Positions 51,517-60,289 of a DNA stretch of 64,000 bases are shown piece by piece. This stretch comes from Bin80 sp965220365 (GTDB lineage Bacteria > Bacteroidota > Rhodothermia > Rhodothermales > Bin80), in assembly GCA_965220365.1 (NCBI GenBank), contig OZ244823.1:3472001-3536000 (forward strand), given 5' to 3'. Position 1 is the first letter of the stretch. Each line of letters begins with the position of its first letter. A program made the position numbers and the translations under genes. Below the pieces are notes generated by a model, which had not been told where the DNA came from, made no database searches, and saw nothing but the letters and a program-made list of their open reading frames with translations.

Positions 51517-52797
51517 ATGCCAATGTATCAACGATCCCATGTGAATCACCTCTTCAAACGGTTATCACAGGATTCAAACATGCGCATTGTCGCCATCACT
51601 GGTCCTCGACAAGTTGGCAAGACAACGATTGCCCTTCAGGTCCGCCAGAGATTGATCGAATCAAACATTCCGTGCTGGTACGTGCCCATGGACGATATAG
51701 CTTCCGCTGAGTCTGACTGGCTTGGAATACAAGAGACCGGTCATAGCATACAAGCTGGAGCTCCTCCCAGTGAACAGATGCTTACCGAAATATGGAAGCA
51801 AGCCCGCCGGGCTTCCCTACAATCAAAACGAGGCTTAGTATTGTTTCTTGATGAAATTCAGATTGTTCCACGCTGGTCAAGCGTTGTGAAAGGGCTCTGG
51901 GATACAGATCGTAGAAGGGAATACCCTCTGCGCGTGGTGATTTTGGGGTCAGCTGCTTGGCGAATGCTGGTTGGGCAAAATGAGAGCCTCGCTGGTCGTT
52001 TCGATGCCATCAGGGTTACCCACTGGTCGCCTCGAGAAATGATACTGGCATTCGGACTGACGATTGAGAAATTTATTTTCTTCGGTGGCTATCCCAGTCC
52101 CTTCAACGATCAATCAGAACATATTAATCTTCCTGCATGGCGAGAATATATTTCTAATTCGGTTATAACGCCTATTATTGACCGCGACATCGTGGGGCTC
52201 ACACGCATCAGAAAACCTGCTCTGATGCGTCAACTAATTGATCTCGCACCAAGCTATTCAGGCCAACTCGTATCCTACACCAAACTCCTCGGCCAACTTC
52301 AGGATGCAGGAAATGCCACAACACTGGCAAATTACCTGGATCTACTATCCGACGCAGGCTTAGTGGCGGCTCTAACTCCGTATACCCCATCTCCACACCT
52401 TGGACGAACCCGTTCCCCAAAACTCAACGTTTTGAATACAGCACTCATGACGGCTACCTCCAGTTATTCTTTTCAGGAGGCACAAGCCGATCGACGCTTT
52501 TGGGGCCGTATTGTAGAGAGCGCAGTCGGTGCACACTTGTATAATACTCGCAATACCGGGACCCGAATTCACTTTTGGCGCCATAAGAGTGGTAAGTACG
52601 AGGTCGATTTCGTCATCTCACGCGGTCCACACCTAGTGGGCGTGGAGGTAAAGAGCGGAAATGTACAGTCACCTCGTGGACTGGACGGGTTCAGAGATCG
52701 CTTCCCCAATGCCAAAACAATGGTAGTCGGGCCGGGCGGCATTCCATTCAGCGAGTTTTTTTCATATACCGCCGACGAGTGGATTGAGGAACTATGA
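51517..52797 (+). CDS. AAA_14/DUF4143 ATPase with C-terminal nuclease-like fold
   Basis: The 426-residue protein has Walker A GPRQVGKT (29-36), Walker B LVLFLDEIQ near 110, and the arginine-rich sensor region of the AAA_14 group (ILGSAAWRMLVGQ). The C-terminal half matches DUF4143, with YEVDFVIS and VGVEVKSG supplying the Asp and Glu-x-Lys of a PD-(D/E)XK fold (~362-378). These proteins are widespread and often linked to toxin-like or mobile loci; substrates are unknown. Its stop overlaps the NACHT gene start as ATGA, so the two are co-translated and may act together. Confidence 0.88.
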   Translation: MPMYQRSHVNHLFKRLSQDSNMRIVAITGPRQVGKTTIALQVRQRLIESNIPCWYVPMDDIASAESDWLGIQETGHSIQAGAPPSEQMLTEIWKQARRASLQSKRGLVLFLDEIQIVPRWSSVVKGLWDTDRRREYPLRVVILGSAAWRMLVGQNESLAGRFDAIRVTHWSPREMILAFGLTIEKFIFFGGYPSPFNDQSEHINLPAWREYISNSVITPIIDRDIVGLTRIRKPALMRQLIDLAPSYSGQLVSYTKLLGQLQDAGNATTLANYLDLLSDAGLVAALTPYTPSPHLGRTRSPKLNVLNTALMTATSSYSFQEAQADRRFWGRIVESAVGAHLYNTRNTGTRIHFWRHKSGKYEVDFVISRGPHLVGVEVKSGNVQSPRGLDGFRDRFPNAKTMVVGPGGIPFSEFFSYTADEWIEEL

Positions 52798-55700
52798 CAG
52801 CAGTTGTGAAACGTACGGTTTGCCTGATTGAACCAAAAGATGATCCGCGTCTTGGGGAAAAGGGGCTATCGCTAAGCGACTTTGAATCTGACCACGGTTA
52901 TGTGCTTCTGGGTGAGCCGGGGATGGGAAAGACGACAGAATTCGATGAAGAAGCCCGACGAGTTCACGCCAATCCCCCAATTCCTGCACGCCAATTTATC
53001 AGCCGAAATCTGGAACATCATTCAGAATGGCGAAGGGGTCCCCTTTTTATTGATGGACTTGATGAAGTACGTGCTGGGAGCGGGGATCCAAGGGTTGCGC
53101 TGGATAAAATCATTGAACGCCTTGAAGCCTTGGGCAACCCCCAATTTCGCCTATCGTGCCGCTCCATCAGTTGGCTGGGGGCTGGAGATCGGAGAAGGCT
53201 TGCCACACTCTCGAATTCCAAAGATATACCGGTACTGCAACTGAATCCGCTAACCTACGACGACATTCGGGAAATCATTTCTGAGCAGGAAGCCAATGCA
53301 TTTATTCGGCAAGCTCATGAACATAATATGGAGGCCTTTCTCGGGAATCCACAGTTACTCACCGTACTGCTCAAGTCCGTGGAAAATGGCGGCTGGCCTG
53401 ACAGCCCAACTGAAACATTCAAGAATGCCTGCCGGGAACTCATCCGAGAACAGAACCGTGAGCACCGCGACGCTCGCTCATCCGAAACACTTCCGAGCCT
53501 CGAGGCAGTCCTGAGCGCAGCTGGTCAGCTTTCTGCATTCATGTTGATTGCAAATAAGTCTGGCTGGTCAGCCTACGATACGCAAGATTCTGAGATTCTC
53601 ACCTTGCAAGATGTGGAGACTCAAGAGCCTTCCGCACTTCAAGCAGCTTTTAATTCGGGGCTCTTTCAGGGCAGCCCTGACTGCCGGACTCCAATCCATC
53701 GACTCTTTGCCGAATTTCTGTCGGGCCGGTATCTGGACGAGAAGATCCGAAATGGTCTGAGCGTACGACGGGTCTTTGCTCTTCTCATGGGACATGATGG
53801 AATTCCCTTTCCTGATCTCCGGGGACTTGCGGCTTGGCTCGCTGCCTTTTATCCCCAAGCACGAACAACTTTAATTCATGCAGATCCAGTTGCGGTAGCT
53901 TTCAACGGCGATGCGAGCAACTTCAGCCATGAGGAACGACGAGAATTACTCAATAATCTTGAGCGCAGTATCGATCTCAACTACACTTGGCCTTCTGCAA
54001 CCGTCCTTGGAGCCTTGGCCGGCCATCAAGGCACCTCACTCGTCTGGGAATTGACTGATTCGTCTGAGCGCTCAGGTAACCGACAAAACCTCGTTTATAA
54101 GCTCCTTCGGGGCGTTTCGCAGAAATATTATAGTACGAACATTGATGGACAGAATCTTCTGGGAATCCCGTCAGAGACTGACCGCAAAAACTTGCTAAAC
54201 ATCATTTATGATTCTAGCTGGGATCTGAGTGTCCGCCGCGAGGCGCTTCGGGCACTGAACCGGATGCTCACCAAAAATCCAAATCGGGTTACCATCCTTC
54301 GGGAAATTCTCCTAGCTTCTAAAGAAAATCGCTTAGCGGATAAGAAAAATGATCTCAGGGGTGATCTATTGGATATCTTGTATCCTGACGAATTACAACC
54401 CTCGGAAATATGGGATTACCTCATAAACGGAGCTACTATACACGGCTACAATAGCTACTTAAAATTCTGGGATGATCTACTAGTACACAAGTCACGGAAA
54501 AACCAAATCAGAGAGCTGCTTGATTTTCTTTGTGATCATGCTTCCGAAGTGATCCCCAAGTTGACGAAGCACAGTCTGGCACACATTGTTTTGGATCTCC
54601 TTGCGAGAGGGTTGAAGTTATTTGGAGATGAACTATCCATCCCAGACCTATATAGATGGTTCAAAATGATTGAGTTTGATGTTTCCATGTCTCAGTTGGT
54701 CCCAATACACAGTTTGGATCGGGGGCACTATCGGAGCGACAATAAGGCAAATGAAGTCATCCATAATTGGCTGAATAATCGAGAGGCAATTCAGCTTGCA
54801 CTCATTGAACATGAATTGATTGAATGGGAATCCAGATCTGGGAATGAGCAACGCAAACCTCTGATAGCCCTTAAGTTCGTGGGGAAGGATGCACCTGCCG
54901 GATTTCGTTCATGGTGCCTTGCCCGCGCCATAGAAATCTGTAACTCCCACTCAAAAGCGGCAGAGAATCTTGCATTTTTGTCCATCCGGGAACAGGAAGG
55001 GTGGGAGAAGCCGCTGTCTGACGAAGAAATAGCACAGGCAGTGTCAAATATACCAAGCTTACGCGAATGGAACCGCAAACGAATCAAAGAAAGAGACCAG
55101 TTTGAAGCGGAGAAGGCCAAGTGGCAAAAAGAACAAGCGGAATCCGTCAAACCTTTTTACAAAAAATTTCTCAAAAAGAAACAGGAAGAACTTGAACATA
55201 TACGTCGGCAAAAAACTGAATTAGCAACAGGAAATTGTTCGCCTGTCCTGCTCCACGATCTCGCCACAATCTATTTTGATGGTTTTGTTGAAGAAGTTGA
55301 AGATCCAAAGAGTCACTTGGAATCCTATTTGGACGGTGATGCGAGTCTTGTACAGGCAGCACTGGCAGGATTTCGTAACCTGTTGGATCGGGATGACTTG
55401 CCGGATCTTGACCAGATTACCCAACTCTACCAGAACAGTCGGATATCATACTTTGCACTTCCATTTCTCGCGGGGATGGAGGAGGAAAATGGGAATGTAC
55501 TGGACCGCCTGTCCGAAAAAGGAAGGCGGAGAGCAATAGGATTTTACCTCGTCACGGATATACCTCGTCGTCGAGATTTGAACAATGTCTTCATTCTCAG
55601 CGAAAACGACCTCCCGTCATGGTATAAACAGGCTCTAACACTCTATCCAGAGGCCGTGGCCGATTCGCTGGTTTCGGTTCACGATGCGTGTGTCCGTGCT

Positions 55701-56999
55701 AAATATTCACCAGGGCAGCATCTGTTCAAAATGGTCTTTAATGAGGCATATGCTCAAGTAGCACCACTCGCTGTGAGCCGGATGTTCTCGGTTTTTCCAA
55801 CCAGATGCAACGAACGGCAACTGGAATCACTTCGCGTCGTTCTCTGGAGTGCGATTCTGGCCCAGGGTATGTCCGCTGAAGAATTGCAAAAGATTGTCCT
55901 GAAACGACTGCACCGTAAAAATATGGACATTGCCCAGCGAGCCCAGTGGCTTTGTGCAGGAGTGTATGCTGCCAGAGACCGCTGTCTCCCGCTCCTGGTA
56001 GAGTTTCTTTCAGAAGGTCACGAGTCTCGGATACGTCGGGTACTTGGTTTCCTTGTGCCGGACGGTAGAAGCTTCATCCTGCAAGATGTTGACGGCTGGA
56101 GTTTTGAAGAAATGTCCCAGCTCATCCGAGCACTTGGAAAACGGGTGCAGCGCCCCGATTTTCAAAACGGCCCGCACTTTCTTAGCAAGAAGGAAATCAA
56201 CAGGGATAAATTCCAGTCACTCCTCACTCCATGGATCCAAAAACTGGCCGAACGTAGCGACGAAGACGCAGTCAATACGCTTGCCTCGTTGGTCACTGAT
56301 CCCAACCTGACTGCTTGGAAGCCAGAAATTGCACGAGCTCAGGAAGAGCAAGGTCAGAAGCTCCGCGCGGCCAAGCGACCTGACCTCAACCTGGAAAAAA
56401 TTCAAAAAGCACTCCAAAATGGTCCCCCTGCAAGTGCCGCTGACCTTGCGGCTCTAACAACTGATGTGCTCGAGGAATTGGCAGGTCGGATACGTAAGGG
56501 GTCAACCAGCGATTGGCGCCAGTATTGGCACCGGGATCAGAAAACTGGAAAACCTATCAAACCCCAACATGAAAATGACTGCCGTGATGCACTGCTTTCT
56601 GATTTGATCGAGATATTCAAAAAATATCGAATTGATGCGCAATCAGAAGGACGATACGCAGATGATAAAAGGGCAGATATTCGCGTATCCTTTGGCTCTG
56701 ATCTCGCAATTCCGATAGAAATCAAAAAAAATCATCATCGCGATATCTGGCGTGGAATATCTGAGCAACTCGTATCGAATTACACTCGGGATCCAAAAGC
56801 TGATGGTTTCGGGATCTATTTAGTGTTCTGGTTCGGCGTCAGATACATGAAAGTCATAGCACCGAAGGAATGCATCCCGAACGAGCCAGAAGAACTTAAA
56901 AATCTACTCAAAGAGCAACTTGATCCGCCCCTTAGGGAAAAAATCCACAGCGTAGTGATTGATGTGAGCCCAAAAGGGCGGTATGCGAATTGGGAATAG
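52794..56999 (+). CDS. NACHT-type NTPase with C-terminal PD-(D/E)XK nuclease, putative defence protein
   Basis: The 1,401-residue protein carries Walker A GEPGMGKT (40-47), the NACHT-style Walker B LFIDGLDE (84-91), FRLSCRSISW, the helical-domain GNPQLLTVLLKSV, and the winged-helix motif PIHRLFAEFLSGRYL. A long helical region (~350-1240) with a coiled-coil segment (~762-812) resembles a HEAT-like sensor solenoid. The end has a nuclease signature: ADIRVSF with Asp1295 and IPIEIKK with Glu1309-x-Lys1311. Bacterial NACHT/STAND proteins sense phage and kill infected cells; most carry the effector at the N-terminus, here only ~35 residues precede the P-loop. Defence function is inference from domains and neighbours. 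Confidence 0.85.
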   Translation: MTAVVKRTVCLIEPKDDPRLGEKGLSLSDFESDHGYVLLGEPGMGKTTEFDEEARRVHANPPIPARQFISRNLEHHSEWRRGPLFIDGLDEVRAGSGDPRVALDKIIERLEALGNPQFRLSCRSISWLGAGDRRRLATLSNSKDIPVLQLNPLTYDDIREIISEQEANAFIRQAHEHNMEAFLGNPQLLTVLLKSVENGGWPDSPTETFKNACRELIREQNREHRDARSSETLPSLEAVLSAAGQLSAFMLIANKSGWSAYDTQDSEILTLQDVETQEPSALQAAFNSGLFQGSPDCRTPIHRLFAEFLSGRYLDEKIRNGLSVRRVFALLMGHDGIPFPDLRGLAAWLAAFYPQARTTLIHADPVAVAFNGDASNFSHEERRELLNNLERSIDLNYTWPSATVLGALAGHQGTSLVWELTDSSERSGNRQNLVYKLLRGVSQKYYSTNIDGQNLLGIPSETDRKNLLNIIYDSSWDLSVRREALRALNRMLTKNPNRVTILREILLASKENRLADKKNDLRGDLLDILYPDELQPSEIWDYLINGATIHGYNSYLKFWDDLLVHKSRKNQIRELLDFLCDHASEVIPKLTKHSLAHIVLDLLARGLKLFGDELSIPDLYRWFKMIEFDVSMSQLVPIHSLDRGHYRSDNKANEVIHNWLNNREAIQLALIEHELIEWESRSGNEQRKPLIALKFVGKDAPAGFRSWCLARAIEICNSHSKAAENLAFLSIREQEGWEKPLSDEEIAQAVSNIPSLREWNRKRIKERDQFEAEKAKWQKEQAESVKPFYKKFLKKKQEELEHIRRQKTELATGNCSPVLLHDLATIYFDGFVEEVEDPKSHLESYLDGDASLVQAALAGFRNLLDRDDLPDLDQITQLYQNSRISYFALPFLAGMEEENGNVLDRLSEKGRRRAIGFYLVTDIPRRRDLNNVFILSENDLPSWYKQALTLYPEAVADSLVSVHDACVRAKYSPGQHLFKMVFNEAYAQVAPLAVSRMFSVFPTRCNERQLESLRVVLWSAILAQGMSAEELQKIVLKRLHRKNMDIAQRAQWLCAGVYAARDRCLPLLVEFLSEGHESRIRRVLGFLVPDGRSFILQDVDGWSFEEMSQLIRALGKRVQRPDFQNGPHFLSKKEINRDKFQSLLTPWIQKLAERSDEDAVNTLASLVTDPNLTAWKPEIARAQEEQGQKLRAAKRPDLNLEKIQKALQNGPPASAADLAALTTDVLEELAGRIRKGSTSDWRQYWHRDQKTGKPIKPQHENDCRDALLSDLIEIFKKYRIDAQSEGRYADDKRADIRVSFGSDLAIPIEIKKNHHRDIWRGISEQLVSNYTRDPKADGFGIYLVFWFGVRYMKVIAPKECIPNEPEELKNLLKEQLDPPLREKIHSVVIDVSPKGRYANWE

Positions 57000-57644
57000 C
57001 CTACTCTGTATTTGCTTCCTCAGGTCAGACAAGAAGGATGCGGTTGATTTCTCGGAATTCCAATACAACTCTATCCAACTGATTTATTTGCAATAGGTCA
57101 ACTATTCCTTCATCAAAGTTGGTCATGAGGACGCTCCCAATATAGGAGACAGATCGTAATCATTCCATACAAATGCCGGTAGAACCAGAAAATTGAAAGG
57201 GCATTCACAATCTACGCGGGCGGATTAATCTGATGTGCGACATCTTTTAGACGCCGGACGATTGCATCAAGCACGGCATTTTGCTCTAATCCAAGGGGCA
57301 ACTCAATATGGGCATCACTGGCTTGTTGCCTACTTTAAAAAGTTCTGGCGGATCGCATCGGCGGAAAGAATCTAGTTTTTCCCAGATCCCCGTGACCGGC
57401 TTAGTATTCTTCTCTTTGTAGAATGTCAGCCACAAGGGGGTATCGCGAAGCGTGGCCCACTTGTCGTAATCAACTCCAAACGCCGCTGGGACCCCAACGA
57501 GCCTTATGTACCGAATGTATCCTGTTCGCTGCGGCGTCGCATTGAGACCTTTTGTACTGACCAAGCCACTTCCTTTCAATCGCGCCGTCGCGTGGTCAAC
57601 GAGAGTCCTTAGTCCCATCAGCCTGCGCGGAACATCTGGTCCTA

Positions 57645-58848
57645 GTGTAGTGTCCTTATTATATCAATGATTATTTAGAAATCTCATTCAAGGTCTTTTT
57701 GGCCCGCTCAACCTTTCGGAGAATCTCATCAACTGACTTGGTCCAGACCAAGGGCCTTGGATTCTCGTTATAGGTCTTGATATAGTTATCAATGCATTGT
57801 TCCAGATCGGCTACCGACGTAAATACACCCCGACGAAGCTGCTTTTCGGTCAGCGTGGAAAAGAAGCGCTCCACCAAGTTTAACCACGACGAACTGGTCG
57901 GGATGAAGTGCAGAAATATCCGCTTCTTCCGCTCAATCCATTCCATCACCTTGGCATGCTTGTGGGGGGAATAGTTATCCAGGATGATGTGGATCTCTTG
58001 CTTCTTCGGTACTGCACGCTCTACCTTACGGAGGAATCGCAATACTTCTTGATGGCGGTGTCGTTTGTACGTTTCGCTGATTACCGTACCGGAGGCCATC
58101 TCCAGTGCTACGAAAAGGGAGGTCGTACCGTGTCGCTTGTAGTCGTGCGTCATCGTTCCCGCACGTCCCCTCTTCAACGGCAGGCCAGGCTGGGTTCGAT
58201 CTAGGGCCTGGATAGAACTCTTCTCATCATAACTGAACACGACTGCATTCTTGGGAGGATGGAGATAGAGACCTACGACATCCTGAAGCTTTTCTTCAAA
58301 GTGAGGGTCTTTACTCACCTTGAACGTTCGGATCAAGTGTGGCTTGAGACCGCACGATTGCCACACACGGTGTACAAAACTATGGGTGGTCCCTGCCTGC
58401 CGGGCCATGGAACGACAGGACCAGTGGGTGGCGCCTGGTGGATCTGTCTGTGTCGTAAGACGAATCACTTCACTACGTAGCTCCCGTTGCGTCTTGGAAC
58501 ACTTTCCCCCGTGGTTGCCGCCCCGAGGACGTTCCTTTGTGATGCCGGCCAATCCCTCGGTCGAAAAACGGCGACGCCAACGCCCAACCTTGTTCTCATC
58601 GGTCCCCAAAGTCTCCGCAATCGCCTTGTTCGTCATTCCGTCCGCCGCCATCAGGATCATCCGTGACCGCTCATGCAACCGCACAGATACGCTGCGAGAC
58701 CGAGACCATCGCTCCAAACACTCACGATCCGAATCCGATAGTTCAAATTTTACAGCTATGCGCATAGTTTTTAGTGGTATAGGTGGAGAGGTCTCTAAAT
58801 ATAATTCAGATATAATTGATAATCAATATTATATATAGGATGACACAC
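57645..58848 (-). mobile_element. IS630-family insertion sequence (1,204 bp)
   Basis: TA flanks both ends (57643-57644 and 58849-58850), the duplication of the Tc1/IS630 group. The terminal repeats are short and imperfect, GTGTAGTGTCC against GTGTGTCATCC. Removing the element with one TA restores the reading frame of the host gene. Confidence 0.88.
57671..58765 (-). CDS. IS630-family transposase
   Basis: The 364-residue protein has N-terminal paired HTH domains (GMTNKAIAETLGTDENKVGRW in part, HSFVHRVWQSCGL) and a DDE core: VVFSYDEKSSIQAL, IHIILDNYSPHKHAKV, and PTSSSWLNLVERFFSTLTEK. The frame is intact and of normal length, so the element may be active. Confidence 0.94.
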   Translation of the reverse strand: MRIAVKFELSDSDRECLERWSRSRSVSVRLHERSRMILMAADGMTNKAIAETLGTDENKVGRWRRRFSTEGLAGITKERPRGGNHGGKCSKTQRELRSEVIRLTTQTDPPGATHWSCRSMARQAGTTHSFVHRVWQSCGLKPHLIRTFKVSKDPHFEEKLQDVVGLYLHPPKNAVVFSYDEKSSIQALDRTQPGLPLKRGRAGTMTHDYKRHGTTSLFVALEMASGTVISETYKRHRHQEVLRFLRKVERAVPKKQEIHIILDNYSPHKHAKVMEWIERKKRIFLHFIPTSSSWLNLVERFFSTLTEKQLRRGVFTSVADLEQCIDNYIKTYNENPRPLVWTKSVDEILRKVERAKKTLNEISK

Positions 58849-59779
58849 TAGTTCTTCCGCCTTCAATGGCATGAATGCAGCAGCGTCCTCCTGATCAGCA
58901 AGGCTACGCAACTGCACAATGTCAGCCGCGGTTTGCAAGTCCCCGGCGGCAGAAACTTCGGTTGCCATGCGATCAAGGAGGTTCGTCCAACTGACCAAAA
59001 TCACCCAACGCGCTCCCCCTACAGAAGCACTTAGAAATCCATCGTGGTTTTTCTCAATCTTGAAGGAGATACCATGGTCCGACTCCTTTACACGCCGGCT
59101 CAACTCCGCCCAAAGGGACTCACGCCGGGCATGAGGTGCAACGAAGAGCAAAGCGGATATCCTCCGCTCTGGGAGCCGCTGAAGGTAGGTGAGGGGCTGG
59201 TTTTCGGTCAGTCCAGCCCAGAACTTTGCTTCAATCAAGACGTGTTCGGAGCCGTCCTCATCAAAGGCCCCGAGATCCGGCCGCGCGCCGTCCTCTCCGA
59301 TGACCTGAGTCCGCACTTCTGCGATCTTCCCCACTTCCGCGCCGCCACTCCGCAAGACATCCGAGAGCGCATCCCGCGCTGGCTGAGAACCGGCAAGGAT
59401 ATGTCCGAGAGCCTCAACAGCGACATTCTCAGTCTGTCCGCTGAACATCGGGGCAAGCTTTGCCAGTAAAGACATACGGTTTTTACGCATGAACTTCCCT
59501 TTATATTTTAAGAGATACTAACAGAGTACGATGTTAGAGTGATCATGAAGTTGTAGATTCGCTATTCTCGTAACCAGAGGAGCCATCCTTTCGCTTTCCT
59601 AATGCCATAAAAGTTGCACCGTTAAATCTGAACATGGACACTTCCCCGAAATATACCCCATTAATTCCAGAACTCCCAGAATCCCCGCCTTTATCTACAG
59701 GCCACTAACAATCGGAGCGACAGGTGTTGGGTACGATTCGCAGCCGTCACAGGAAACGCCTTGCCACGGCGACGTCAAT

Positions 59780-60235
59780 CTAAAGATCAAGAGCATAGTG
59801 ATAAAACGTATTGTCTCGTGCATACCCTAACTTCTCGTAAAGGCGCTGGGCACGCTCATTGAGCTTTTCAGTTGCCAACTCCAGTGCAATACATCCGCTC
59901 TGCACCGCATGACTCCGCGCCGCCTCCATCAACCGTTCCCCAATGCCTCGACCACGTCGGTCCTGATCTACATATAAATCGTTCAGAATAAAAATTGGGG
60001 CTATCCGTACCGATGAAAATGCCGGATAAAGCTGTACAAATCCAACGGGTAACCCTTCCTTTTCTTTGGCTACCAGAATTACAGAGTCACCACGGTGCAT
60101 ACGTTCCGTAAGAAACATCTGGGCCCGTGTGAGATCAGGTTCCATCCCATAAAACTGCCGGTAACCATCAAAGAGGCGCACCAAACCTGAGAGTTCATGG
60201 AGCGTGGCGATCTGGATTTGAATATCTGTTTGCAT
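59780..60235 (-). CDS. GNAT-family N-acetyltransferase
   Basis: The 151-residue protein has the GNAT fold: GFVQLYPAF, ILNDLYVDQDRRGRGIGERLM with the acetyl-CoA loop RRGRGIG, and a final LELATEKLNERAQRLYEKLGY. It acetylates an unknown amine. It is divergent from malQ by ~55 bp. Confidence 0.93.
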   Translation of the reverse strand: MQTDIQIQIATLHELSGLVRLFDGYRQFYGMEPDLTRAQMFLTERMHRGDSVILVAKEKEGLPVGFVQLYPAFSSVRIAPIFILNDLYVDQDRRGRGIGERLMEAARSHAVQSGCIALELATEKLNERAQRLYEKLGYARDNTFYHYALDL

Positions 60236-60289
60236 GGCACGAAATCATCTGAATAAAGTTTGCGGGGGATATTACGCTCATGAACCGCG

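Larger units (their letters stand above)
57212..59490 (-). pseudogene. PD-(D/E)XK-type nuclease-like gene interrupted by an IS630 element
   Basis: From 59490 the gene codes MSLLAKLAPMFSGQTENVA (Met at residue 6), ARPDLGAFDEDG and HVLIEAKFWAGLTENQPL, an Asp plus Glu-x-Lys nuclease signature, to MPLKAEEL at the IS. Coding resumes beyond the IS with GPDVPRRLMGLRTLVDHA, in frame when the IS and one TA are removed. A second break near 57310 needs one extra base; after it the tail ELPLGLEQNAVLDAIV runs to TAG at 57212. The corrected product would be 357 residues. Family members occur in genomic islands; function unknown, nuclease role inferred from the motif. Confidence 0.8.
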
